A stretch of DNA of 8,650 bases from assembly GCA_003224995.1 (NCBI GenBank), contig QIAI01000083.1, positions 1-8,650 on the forward strand, given 5' to 3'. The notes beneath the pieces were generated by a model that was not told the DNA's origin, did no database searches, and saw only the letters and a list, made by a program, of their open reading frames with translations. Origin of the DNA: Acidobacteriota bacterium. GTDB lineage: Bacteria; Acidobacteriota; Terriglobia; Terriglobales; Acidobacteriaceae. Below are positions 1-7,337 of the stretch, in pieces. The position numbers and the translations under genes were made by a program. Position 1 is the first letter of the stretch. Every line of letters begins with the position of its first letter.

Positions 1-1
1 C

Positions 2-211
2 TACATTTCGCACGCCCTGGGTGTGGGGGTGCATTACAAGACACCCATAGGCCCTATTCGCCTGGATTTCGGATACAATCTGAATCCGCCTGCATTTCCC
101 AGTTTTCAAACAGTTACCAATTCGGTGAACGACGTCTCCACGCAGACCCAGTTCGCTCCCCAACGGGCCAGTCATTTCAATTTCTTCTTTAGTATTGGGC
201 AAGCTTTTTAA
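2..211 (+). CDS. Omp85-family outer-membrane assembly protein (BamA/TamA type), C-terminal fragment
   Basis: This is the 3' end of a gene whose start lies left of the window; the frame is open from base 2 and gives 69 residues. It contains the segment YKTPIGPIRLDFGYNLN, which is typical of the last strands of the Omp85 (bacterial surface antigen) barrel. The protein ends in FFFSIGQAF: alternating hydrophobic residues with a terminal Phe, the classic C-terminal beta-signal of outer-membrane proteins. Omp85 proteins fold and insert beta-barrels into the outer membrane. No POTRA domain is visible, so BamA cannot be told from TamA. The neighbouring tamB-like gene would fit TamA, while the SurA-like gene would fit BamA. 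The stop codon shares one base with the next start (TAATG at 209-213), pointing to an operon. The GTG at 23 is an internal Val codon, not a start. Confidence 0.9.
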   Translation, partial: YISHALGVGVHYKTPIGPIRLDFGYNLNPPAFPSFQTVTNSVNDVSTQTQFAPQRASHFNFFFSIGQAF

Positions 212-906
212 TGCGTAATTTTTCCCAGCTCGCATTCTTGTTGATCCTGGCTGCATCTACCGGGTTGGCGCGTCCCGCCGAAGTCATCGACCGCATTGTT
301 GTCACCGTGAATGGCCACGTGATCCTGCAGAGTGATTGGGACGACGCGGTTCGTCTGGAGGCGCTCGCGGAGGGCCGTGCCCTCAACCAGATCACCGATC
401 AGGATCGCAGTCGTGCCCTGGACCGGCTGATCGACCAGGAACTGGTCCGAGAGCAAGGGCAGGGCGCGGAAGCACCGCAGCCGCCTGCGGCGGAATTGCA
501 GCAGCGGATCAAGGATATTCAGAAACAGCAAGGCGCGAACAATCCCTCCGAATGGCAGTCCGCTCTCAATCGTTACGCTCTGGATGAGAAACAGGTCGAA
601 TCCTGGCTGATACGCGACCTTTCCATTCTTCATCAGGTTGAGGCGCGCCTGCGTCCCGCGGTTCAAGTCACACCTCAGAATGTTGAAGCCTACTACCGCG
701 ACACATTCCTGCCGCAACTCCGCAAGACAGGTTCACAAGAGGTTCCGCTGGCCCAGGTCTCTGCCCAGATCCGCGAAATTCTTACGCAGCAGAAAGTGAA
801 TGAGCTGTTCACCTCATGGCTACAGAGCCTGCGCGAGGAAAGCAACATAAACCTGCCGACCTCATCGGTTACCCCGACGTCTCCCTCCGGAGGCCAGGCT
901 CCGTGA
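211..906 (+). CDS. SurA-like periplasmic chaperone lacking a parvulin domain
   Basis: This 231-aa secreted protein has a signal peptide at residues 1-20 or 1-23 (basic Arg2, hydrophobic 7-15, likely cut after GLA or RPA). Residues 24-85 read like the SurA N-terminal domain (VIDRIVVTVNGHVILQSDWD, then LDRLIDQELVREQ). Helical segments follow to about residue 148. Residues 151-165 (VTPQNVEAYYRDTFL) and 180-215 (QIREILTQQKVNELFTSWL) match the segments that normally flank and follow the peptidyl-prolyl isomerase domain. Only about 15 residues separate them, so no parvulin domain is present; E. coli SurA has 428 residues and two such domains. The likely role is holding unfolded outer-membrane proteins in the periplasm for the Omp85 machine encoded just upstream; this is inferred from family and context. 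There is no strong ribosome-binding site, so translation probably depends on the TAATG overlap with the previous gene. The tail is Pro/Ser/Thr-rich. Confidence 0.82.
   Translation: MRNFSQLAFLLILAASTGLARPAEVIDRIVVTVNGHVILQSDWDDAVRLEALAEGRALNQITDQDRSRALDRLIDQELVREQGQGAEAPQPPAAELQQRIKDIQKQQGANNPSEWQSALNRYALDEKQVESWLIRDLSILHQVEARLRPAVQVTPQNVEAYYRDTFLPQLRKTGSQEVPLAQVSAQIREILTQQKVNELFTSWLQSLREESNINLPTSSVTPTSPSGGQAP
889..893 (+). promoter_or_regulatory. Ribosome-binding site for tamB
   Basis: GGAGG lies nine bases before the GTG at 903, inside the end of the SurA-like gene. It decides the tamB start: GTG at 903 forms a GTGA overlap with the upstream stop, whereas the longer reading from the ATG at 816 would need a 91-base overlap and lacks such a site. 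Confidence 0.7.
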
Positions 907-3900
907 CCGAGGCTGCACCGCCCCGGGCTCCCCGCAAGTGGTGGAAATATTTTTTGGCACTCTGCGGGCTGGCACTCGTTGCACTTCTCGCGGCCGCCTG
1001 GTACATGACTACCGACTCTTTCCAGACCTTCGTGCGTGCTCGCATCGTCGCAGCCATGGAAAAGGCCACCGGCGGCCGCGTCGAACTAGGCACCTATCAC
1101 ACTATTCCGTTCCGCCTGCAAGTTGAGATTCGTGGCCTCACCATTCACGGCACGGAATCTGCGGATGACATTCCCCTGGCACATGTTGACCGGGTTGTTG
1201 CTCGCATCCGGGTAATCTCACTTCTAGAGACTTCCTTTGGCTTCAAATCGATTGCCGTTGAGCATCCTGTCATCCATTTCATCGTAGGGCCTGATGGCAC
1301 CACGAATGTTCCGAAGCCAAAAGTCCAGCGCGCCTCAAACGAGACACCGGTTGAGCAGTTGTTTGCACTCTCGATCGGAAACCTTGAGGTACGTCGGGGC
1401 GAATTCCTGTGGAACGACCAGCGCACGCCTTTCGATTTCGACGTTCACGATATCTCCGCCGATATGAGCTACTCGTTCTTGCGGGGACGCTACGAGAGCA
1501 GCCTGCTACTCGGCCGGGTTGACACACAATTTCAGAATTACTCCCCCTTCGCCTGGATGGCCGCCGTACATTTCAACCTTGGCCAGAACGATGTCGAGAT
1601 CCCGTCCCTGAAATGGAGCTCCGGGCACTCGCATGTCGATGCCAGTGGCCGTATTCGCGACTTCACCCATCCTACGATTGAAGCCAACTACACCGGGGCG
1701 GTTGACCTGGTCGAGGCCGCGGCCATTCTTCGCCAGCGCCAGTTGCGTGCCGGAGTTCTCGAGCTCAACGGCAAAGGCACTTGGTCTGCGGCGAAATTTG
1801 TTGCGGAGGGCAAAGCCGCGCTCAAGAACTTCGAGTGGCGGGACGACCAGCTCAATCTGCGCGACGCGAGCCTCAGCTCAGACTTCTCCATCAACGAGCG
1901 CCAGTTCAAGTTAACCAAGGCGCAAGGCAAGATATTGGGCGGTTCGGTGACCGGTGAGGCGGATATCACGAACTGGCTCGCTTCCACCACTCCGTCGCGC
2001 AGTCCGAAAGAAAAGAAGCTCGAAGAACAGAAGGGTGTGGTTCGCGTCCGCCTGAAGGACATCTCCGCGAATGCTGCGGCCGCCGCTTTCAGCACCCGCC
2101 AGTACCCGCTCGACCGCCTGAACTTCGCTGGCGCTGCCGATGGAACTCTAGAGGCGCGCTGGATTGGCTCTCTCCGCCGTACCGATGCGGAGTTCGCTCT
2201 CACTCTCGCACCGCCCTCTACACTCCGCCCCGGACAGGTGCCCATCACCGCCACGGCTCGCGGTAGCTATCGAATGAGCAGCGATGACCTCGATCTCGCG
2301 CAACTCGATCTCGCCACCCGGTCGTCGCAATTGCACGCCAGCGGAAAGCTCGCCTCGAGCTCATCCCTGCAGATTAACGCGTCGACCAGCGACCTAAATG
2401 AGCTTCAGCCACTCATCACCGCGCTGCATGGCCCTGGCCGCCTGCCGCTCAGGTTGCATGGCAGCGCGCATTTCACCGGAGTTGCCACCGGCAAGGTCTC
2501 ATCGGCGAGTCTCGCCGGACATCTTCAGATTCAGGATTTCGATTCCATCTTGCCCGCGACCGAGCATTCGCCTGAGCAGGAAGTGCACTGGGACTCGCTT
2601 GCCGCGGATGTACAAGTCTCCCCTCACGCGGTTTCCGTTCGACACGCAACCGCCACGCATGGTGACACTTCGGCCCGATTCGATCTTAGTGCGGCACTCT
2701 CCGGGGGCACCTTCAACCCGACCGACACCTTCACTGCCAATGTCAACCTGCAAAACGCGGACATTGCTGAGGTTGAGGGGATTGCTGGTTACAACTACCC
2801 AGCCACCGGCCGAGCCAACGTCAGCTTGCAAGCTTCTGGCACGCGCGCGCAACCCCATGCCGAAGGTCACGTTCAAATCAATGATGCGCTTGTCTATGGA
2901 CAGCCCATCCGCCAGTTCACTTCCGATCTGCGCTGGAGTCAAGGACAGGCGTCGCTGAACAACATTCAACTCGACTACTACGATTCGCATGCCAGTGGAG
3001 GAGCCGCTTACGAGCCCGCGACCCATACCTATCATTTCAATCTCACGGGACAGAATTTCGCTTTAACCCGGATTCCCCAATTGCAGAAGAGCCGCATCGC
3101 CGTTGAGGGTCGCGTCGATTTCACGGCTCAAGGCTCGGGCACGCCCGAGGCGCCCACCATCGATGCAAGAATGCTGGTTCACGACCTGGCGCTCGACCAC
3201 GAGCGCGTCGGCAATTTGCGGGTCGAAGCCGTAACCCAAGGCGAATTGATCCACGTGACCGCCGCCTCGGAGTTTGAACATGCCGAGTTCAATTTGGAGG
3301 GTACCGTCCGGCCCCGCGAAAATTTTCCAGTTGACGCGACCCTGCGCTTCGATCACTTCGATTTGGATTCGATTGTCCGCAAATATTTCAATGTCAAGAT
3401 CACCGGCCACTCCGCCCTCACTGGCGAGATGCAAATTCGCGGCCCCTTGCGAACTCCGCGCGACCTGAACATTGTGGCGAACCTGACAGGCTTTGACGCG
3501 ACGATCGAAGACGTTCGACTCAAAAACGAAGGGCCAATTCGGGTATCCATGTCGCAGGAAACCGCGCGGCTTGAACAGTTGCACATTGTCGGCGAGAACA
3601 CCGACTTTTCAGCCCATGGCACTGCCGCGCTCTCCGGGGGATACGATCTGGATCTTGCTGGTGATGGCCATCTCAACCTGCAACTCATCCAGACTCTGAA
3701 TTCAAACTTCACCTCATCCGGCTCGGTGAATCTATCAATGGCCGTCACGGGCCCCATCGCAGATCCCCTTTTGCAGGGACGCGTCAATGTCAGCCACGGC
3801 TCTCTCGCCTACGCCGACCTTCCTAGTGGCTTGAGCGACATGAATGGTTCTCTGGTCTTCAATAAGAATCGCCTGCAGATCGAATCCCTCACCGCCCACA

Positions 3901-4931
3901 GCGGCGGCGGTACGCTGACGCTGACTGGAGGAGCGACTACCTATCAGGGACAGATAAACTTCGATTTCAGCGCCAACGCGCAGGATGTTCGGCTTCGCTA
4001 TCCCGCGGGCGTGAGTTCCACGGCCACCGCTGATCTCCGTTTCTATGGGACCCGGGACGGGTCTACTCTCAGCGGCGATGTCACCGTTACGAAGCTGGCG
4101 ATCACTCCAGGGTTCGATTTTGCCGCTTACGCCGGAGGGTCTCAATCGGTCGTCGTCCCGCCCGCCACCTCGCCCCTATATCGCGTCAAGCTCGATGTGC
4201 ACGTAACCACCGCACCCGATCTGCAAATGCAGACCGCCATCGCCCGCCTGTCGGGCGATGCCGATCTTCGCCTTCGTGGCACGGCTGCCAAACCCGCCTT
4301 GCTGGGACGCGTTGAAGTGCTGGAAGGCGAAATCAATTTTAATGGCGCCAAATACCGGCTGGAACGCGGCGAAGTACTCTTCCAAAGCCCGGTCAGCATC
4401 AAGCCGGTGCTTGATCTGCAGGCCACGACGCGCGTGCGCGACTATGACATTACGGTCAGCGTCAATGGTGACACCAGCAAGCCGTTAAGCGTGAAGTATC
4501 GCAGCGATCCACCCTTGCCCGAGGCCGACATTGTTGCCCTACTCGCGGTCGGCCAGACGCGCGAACAATCCGAGCAACTTGCGCAGTCGAACAATACCGC
4601 CTTCAGCCAGACCGCCTCTAACCTGATTCTCAGCGAGGCGCTGAATTCCACCGTGAGCAATCGCGTGCAGAGACTTCTCGGCGTCAGCAAAATAAAAATT
4701 GACCCGCAGGGGCTCAACACCGAAACCAACCCCACCCGCGGTCCCCAAGTTACCATCGAGCAGCAAATCTCGAACAACTTCACACTTACTTATAGCCAAA
4801 ACGTTTCCCAAGCCTCGCAACAGATTATCCAGGGTGAGTACTACATTCGCAAAGACGTCTCCATCCTCGGCACCCGCGACCAAAACGGAGTGGTCAGCTT
4901 CGACGTAAAGATCCGGCAACGCAAAAAATAA
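903..4931 (+). CDS. tamB: TamB-like translocation and assembly module protein (DUF490/AsmA-like)
   Basis: This 1342-aa protein, starting at GTG 903, has the layout of TamB (E. coli 1259 aa). A basic, Pro-rich cytoplasmic tip (residues 1-15) is followed by one membrane anchor (about 16-34, rich in Leu/Ala) and then an AsmA-like N-terminal region (about 38-140, with VRARIVAAMEKATGGRVELG). A very long series of amphipathic beta repeats follows, expected to form a hydrophobic groove across the periplasm. The C-terminal DUF490 part (about 1000-1342) has the usual GEINFNGAKYRLERGEVLF (from residue 1142), PPLPEADIVALLAVGQ (about 1202-1217) and a final SVLGT-like/FDVKIRQRKK segment. TamB pairs with an Omp85 protein; proposed roles are barrel assembly and phospholipid transport to the outer membrane. 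The four-base GTGA overlap with the SurA-like gene and its place downstream of an Omp85 gene support an envelope-biogenesis operon. A Lys/Glu-rich stretch near residues 362-377 interrupts the beta pattern. Confidence 0.92.
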   Translation: MTEAAPPRAPRKWWKYFLALCGLALVALLAAAWYMTTDSFQTFVRARIVAAMEKATGGRVELGTYHTIPFRLQVEIRGLTIHGTESADDIPLAHVDRVVARIRVISLLETSFGFKSIAVEHPVIHFIVGPDGTTNVPKPKVQRASNETPVEQLFALSIGNLEVRRGEFLWNDQRTPFDFDVHDISADMSYSFLRGRYESSLLLGRVDTQFQNYSPFAWMAAVHFNLGQNDVEIPSLKWSSGHSHVDASGRIRDFTHPTIEANYTGAVDLVEAAAILRQRQLRAGVLELNGKGTWSAAKFVAEGKAALKNFEWRDDQLNLRDASLSSDFSINERQFKLTKAQGKILGGSVTGEADITNWLASTTPSRSPKEKKLEEQKGVVRVRLKDISANAAAAAFSTRQYPLDRLNFAGAADGTLEARWIGSLRRTDAEFALTLAPPSTLRPGQVPITATARGSYRMSSDDLDLAQLDLATRSSQLHASGKLASSSSLQINASTSDLNELQPLITALHGPGRLPLRLHGSAHFTGVATGKVSSASLAGHLQIQDFDSILPATEHSPEQEVHWDSLAADVQVSPHAVSVRHATATHGDTSARFDLSAALSGGTFNPTDTFTANVNLQNADIAEVEGIAGYNYPATGRANVSLQASGTRAQPHAEGHVQINDALVYGQPIRQFTSDLRWSQGQASLNNIQLDYYDSHASGGAAYEPATHTYHFNLTGQNFALTRIPQLQKSRIAVEGRVDFTAQGSGTPEAPTIDARMLVHDLALDHERVGNLRVEAVTQGELIHVTAASEFEHAEFNLEGTVRPRENFPVDATLRFDHFDLDSIVRKYFNVKITGHSALTGEMQIRGPLRTPRDLNIVANLTGFDATIEDVRLKNEGPIRVSMSQETARLEQLHIVGENTDFSAHGTAALSGGYDLDLAGDGHLNLQLIQTLNSNFTSSGSVNLSMAVTGPIADPLLQGRVNVSHGSLAYADLPSGLSDMNGSLVFNKNRLQIESLTAHSGGGTLTLTGGATTYQGQINFDFSANAQDVRLRYPAGVSSTATADLRFYGTRDGSTLSGDVTVTKLAITPGFDFAAYAGGSQSVVVPPATSPLYRVKLDVHVTTAPDLQMQTAIARLSGDADLRLRGTAAKPALLGRVEVLEGEINFNGAKYRLERGEVLFQSPVSIKPVLDLQATTRVRDYDITVSVNGDTSKPLSVKYRSDPPLPEADIVALLAVGQTREQSEQLAQSNNTAFSQTASNLILSEALNSTVSNRVQRLLGVSKIKIDPQGLNTETNPTRGPQVTIEQQISNNFTLTYSQNVSQASQQIIQGEYYIRKDVSILGTRDQNGVVSFDVKIRQRKK

Positions 4932-5104
4932 ATCAGACGGGTATCGCGGGGATCGACCGAAGTGTGGGTCTACCTTCTCGCGCGTCGCCGCGAGGGCGCT
5001 CCTTCTAATCCCCAATTCATCCGTTCAAGCTGGCCCTAAACATGCCATCCTCCATCACCCGCTCTGCATCTAATGCCGCAGATCATTCAACAGGAGGAGT
5101 TGCT
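4932..5104. other. Intergenic gap with a weak hairpin between tamB and the barrel gene
   Basis: The 173 bases between the tamB stop and the preferred start of the barrel gene contain no convincing gene. A six-base-pair GC-rich stem is visible: CTCGCG at 4977-4982 pairs with CGCGAG at 4989-4994 around a six-base loop, extendable by two T-G wobbles. The bases after it (GGCGCTCCTTCTAAT) are only weakly T-rich, so it may be a poor terminator or chance. No promoter with both boxes was found, so the barrel gene may have its own unseen promoter or be read through from tamB. Confidence 0.35.
5092..5097 (+). promoter_or_regulatory. Strong ribosome-binding site deciding the barrel gene start
   Basis: AGGAGG, a full match to the anti-Shine-Dalgarno core, sits seven bases before the GTG at 5105. 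It favours that GTG over the in-frame ATG at 5042, which would add 21 residues ahead of the signal peptide. Confidence 0.8.
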
Positions 5105-5659
5105 GTGTCCAGAAGCAGACTTATGCCGGGATTACTATTCTTCGCGTTGGCATGCGCGTGGTCGTCTCAGGCCGCCGCCCAGGTTCCGAAAGGCAATGTC
5201 TTCGTCGGATATTCCTACGGTAGTGCCGATCTGAACCATAACAATCGGTCCAACTTGAACGGTTGGGAAGGTTCGCTCGAAGGCAAGTTTTTACCCTTCA
5301 TCGGGATTGTGGCCGACCTGAACGGCCTTTATGGAACCAACAATTTTCCCAGCAGCACGCAGATCTTCCACGTCAACGCCCGCGAGTACAACTACCTGTT
5401 CGGACCACGCGTTTCGTTTTCCGTGGCCAGAGTCCGGCCCTTCGCGCACGCCCTGTTCGGCGCCGGACACCTTAGTGTCAGTGCGCCCGGCTACTCTGCA
5501 TCGGACACATCCTTTGCTGAGGCAATCGGCGGAGGTTTGGATTTCAAGCTTATCCCGCTCGTGGCCTGGCGTTTTCAGGGGGATTACCTGCAAACGCGCT
5601 TCTTCGGCAACACGCAAAATAACGGTCGCTTCTCCACTGGTATCGTCCTCAACTTCTAG
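5105..5659 (+). CDS. Small outer-membrane beta-barrel protein (OmpA-like/OMP_b-brl type)
   Basis: From the GTG at 5105 this gives 184 aa. Residues 1-25 form a clear Sec signal peptide (Arg3 and Arg5, hydrophobic LLFFALACAW at 10-19, cut near QAAA-Q). The mature part begins VPKGNVFVGYSYGSADLN and continues as short alternating strands rich in Gly, Tyr, Phe and Asn (EGSLEGKFLPFIGIVADLN, then YNYLFGPRVSFS). It ends in STGIVLNF with a C-terminal Phe, the usual signal for outer-membrane insertion. Size and pattern fit an eight-stranded barrel of the OMP_b-brl/porin-family type, common as surface proteins of unknown role. No peptidoglycan-binding OmpA C-terminal domain is present. It lies 173 bases after tamB and is followed by a strong stem-loop, so it may be a single-gene unit or the end of the envelope operon. 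Its specific function cannot be told from sequence. Confidence 0.85.
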   Translation: MSRSRLMPGLLFFALACAWSSQAAAQVPKGNVFVGYSYGSADLNHNNRSNLNGWEGSLEGKFLPFIGIVADLNGLYGTNNFPSSTQIFHVNAREYNYLFGPRVSFSVARVRPFAHALFGAGHLSVSAPGYSASDTSFAEAIGGGLDFKLIPLVAWRFQGDYLQTRFFGNTQNNGRFSTGIVLNF

Positions 5660-5681
5660 GCTTTTGAAACAGAAATCGGAT

Positions 5682-5713
5682 GTCAGCTTTCAGCAACTTC
5701 TCTGAGAGCTGAC
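5682..5713 (+). terminator. Stem-loop after the barrel gene, possible terminator
   Basis: Bases 5682-5693 (GTCAGCTTTCAG) pair with 5702-5713 (CTGAGAGCTGAC) over twelve positions, eleven Watson-Crick and one T-G wobble, around an eight-base loop. It begins 22 bases after the stop of the barrel gene and is followed by TTCTCCCT, a pyrimidine-rich but not pure T tail. A transcription terminator is the simplest reading. The AGCTGA/TCAGCT words also resemble small dispersed intergenic repeats, so a repeat element is the alternative. Confidence 0.5.
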
Positions 5714-5780
5714 TTCTCCCTGAACCGGACAAGAAAACACGCATAACGTCCGCTTATCGGCTCCATAAAAACAATCAATT

Positions 5781-5820
5781 GCGGCGCGAATTGCCGCCCC
5801 TTCTACACTCTCTGGGCGGC
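5781..5820 (+). other. Two mutually exclusive hairpins in the leader upstream of glnA
   Basis: GCGGC at 5781-5785 can pair with GCCGC at 5793-5797 (seven-base loop). The same second arm, as GCCGCCC at 5793-5799, can instead pair with GGGCGGC at 5814-5820 (14-base loop, seven GC pairs). Because the two stems share bases 5793-5797 they cannot form together. The word AATTGC is also repeated directly at 5777-5782 and 5789-5794, twelve bases apart. These lie about 105-145 bases before the glnA start. Whether they are transcribed or regulate glnA is not known, and GC-rich DNA gives such stems by chance. Confidence 0.35.
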
Positions 5821-5913
5821 TTACGACAGCTCGGCGCGCGCTCCCACGATTTCGAAGTCCTGCAGATTCCGGGCTGGCTTCGTAACGGCGCGTGCCTTTC
5901 TGCGACGAACCTT

Positions 5914-5919
5914 GGAAGG
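5914..5919 (+). promoter_or_regulatory. Ribosome-binding site for glnA
   Basis: GGAAGG ends five bases before the ATG at 5925. It favours this ATG over an in-frame GTG at 5892, which would add an 11-residue extension not expected for the family. Confidence 0.65.
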
Positions 5920-5924
5920 CACAC

Positions 5925-7337
5925 ATGGCAGATCCCAAGAGCGTGCTGGAGTTTGCGAAACGTAATGACGTTAAGATCCTTGACTTGCGCTTCACCGACT
6001 TACCCGGGCTTTGGCATCACATTTCCTATCCCATCGAGCAGTTGACCGAGGCAGCTTTCGAAGACGGATTCGGCATGGATGGATCTTCCATCCGAGGCTG
6101 GGCCGCAATTCACGAAAGCGACATGTTACTGATCCCCGATCCAGGTTCGTCTCTGCTCGATCCGTTTACTGAGGTCTCGACATTGGTCATGGTCGCCGAT
6201 GTCATCGACCCAGTGACCAAGCAGCGCTACGATCGTGATCCGCGCTACATCGCACGCAAAGCCGAGCTTTATCTTGCCTCCTCCGGCATCGCCGATACTG
6301 CCTACTTCGGCGCGGAAGCCGAGTTCTTCATCTTCGACAACGTACGCTTCGATCAGCGCGAACAGCACGGGTTCTATTTCATCGATGCCGAAGAAGGCCG
6401 CTGGAACTCCGGGCGCGCGGAAAATAACCTGGGCTACCGTCCGCGCTTCCGCGAAGGTTATTTTCCGGTGCCTCCCACGGATCACTACCAGGACCTGCGC
6501 AGCGAAATGGTGGTCGCGATGCAGAACGCCGGACTCATGGTCGAGTGCCATCATCACGAAGTTGCCACCGCCGGTCAGACCGAAATCGACTTACGTTTTA
6601 ATTCACTCGTAAAATCTGCCGACAGCATGCTCCTGTTCAAGTACATTGTGAAAAATGTTGCCAACCAGTACGGGAAGACGATTACCTTCATGCCGAAGCC
6701 GATCTACGGCGACAATGGCAGCGGCATGCACACCCACCAGTCTCTCTGGAAAGAAGGAAAGCCGCTGTTTGCTGGCGATGGCTATGCCGGACTCTCCCAG
6801 CTCGCTCTCTGGTACATCGCTGGATTGATCAAGCACGGCCCAGCTCTGGCCGCGCTCATTGCACCCACAACCAATTCCTACAAACGCCTGGTCCCAGGAT
6901 TTGAAGCACCGGTGAATCTGGCCTACTCGCGCCGCAATCGCTCCGCCGCCTGCCGGATTCCCATGTATTCCGCTGCTCCTCAGGCCAGGCGGGTGGAGTT
7001 TCGTCCGCCCGATCCCAGTTGCAACCCGTATCTCGCCTTTGCGGCCATGATGATGGCCGGCCTTGACGGCATTGAGAACAAAATGGACCCCGGCCCGCCG
7101 CTCGACAAGGATGTCTACGATCTCACGCCAGAAGAGTTAGCCAAAGTTCCTTCCATGCCTGGTTCCCTGGAGGATGCACTTGACGCACTCGAAAGAGATT
7201 CGGGCTTTCTTTTGAAGGGAGATGTCTTTACAGAGGAACTGCTGCGCACCTATATCGAGTACAAGCGGGAAAGAGAAGTGAACGCGGTTCGACTGCGACC
7301 GCATCCCTATGAATTTTTGCTTTACTACGACATCTAG
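5925..7337 (+). CDS. glnA: Type I glutamine synthetase
   Basis: This 470-aa protein matches the length of bacterial GSI enzymes (E. coli 469). It makes glutamine from glutamate, ammonia and ATP in the cytoplasm, as a dodecamer in this family. Visible signatures are DGSSIRGW (from Asp52, N-terminal catalytic loop), GAEAEFFIFD with metal-ligand glutamates 131 and 133, GDNGSGMHTHQSLW (262-275, with His269), APTTNSYKRLVPGFEAPV with flap Glu327, the Arg-rich NRSAACRIP, and RVEFRPPDPSCNPYLAFAAM. The C-terminus HPYEFLLYYDI aligns with the E. coli end. Tyr398 in LDKDVYDL corresponds to the tyrosine adenylylated in E. coli GS (Tyr397 without the initiator Met), so this looks like the adenylylation-competent beta subtype. 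The start is chosen from GGAAGG five bases upstream. It stands alone, with leaders on both sides and no visible glnB, glnE or ntr gene nearby. Confidence 0.98.
   Translation: MADPKSVLEFAKRNDVKILDLRFTDLPGLWHHISYPIEQLTEAAFEDGFGMDGSSIRGWAAIHESDMLLIPDPGSSLLDPFTEVSTLVMVADVIDPVTKQRYDRDPRYIARKAELYLASSGIADTAYFGAEAEFFIFDNVRFDQREQHGFYFIDAEEGRWNSGRAENNLGYRPRFREGYFPVPPTDHYQDLRSEMVVAMQNAGLMVECHHHEVATAGQTEIDLRFNSLVKSADSMLLFKYIVKNVANQYGKTITFMPKPIYGDNGSGMHTHQSLWKEGKPLFAGDGYAGLSQLALWYIAGLIKHGPALAALIAPTTNSYKRLVPGFEAPVNLAYSRRNRSAACRIPMYSAAPQARRVEFRPPDPSCNPYLAFAAMMMAGLDGIENKMDPGPPLDKDVYDLTPEELAKVPSMPGSLEDALDALERDSGFLLKGDVFTEELLRTYIEYKREREVNAVRLRPHPYEFLLYYDI

Noticed and set aside
816..902. Longer TamB reading starting at the ATG at 816
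   Set aside because: It would overlap the SurA-like gene by 91 bases and add a hydrophilic extension before the anchor. The GTG at 903 has GGAGG nine bases upstream and a standard GTGA overlap.
3063..3584. Long open frames antisense to tamB (for example 3063-3584, 1688-2254, 2499-3035 on the minus strand)
   Set aside because: They are shadows of a GC-rich coding region: no family resemblance, no ribosome-binding sites, and the plus-strand frame is a continuous recognisable TamB.
5003..5008. TCTAAT as a -10 box for the barrel gene
   Set aside because: The -35 position falls in the GC-rich hairpin and does not resemble TTGACA.
5042..5104. Longer reading of the barrel gene from the ATG at 5042
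   Set aside because: It would place 21 extra residues before a well-formed signal peptide, and AGGAGG is correctly spaced only for the GTG at 5105.
5874..5890. Possible sigma-54 promoter before glnA (GG at 5876-5877, GC at 5888-5889, ten bases between)
   Set aside because: Only the invariant GG and GC and two flanking bases fit the consensus. The TTGC element is CGGC, and such pairs are frequent by chance in GC-rich DNA.
5892..5924. Upstream GTG start for glutamine synthetase
   Set aside because: The 11 extra residues do not fit the family N-terminus, and the ATG at 5925 has GGAAGG five bases before it and gives the usual 470-aa length.
5690..5995. Minus-strand open frame spanning the glnA leader
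   Set aside because: The translation has no recognisable motif, runs into the glnA coding region and covers the hairpins; it is best seen as chance.
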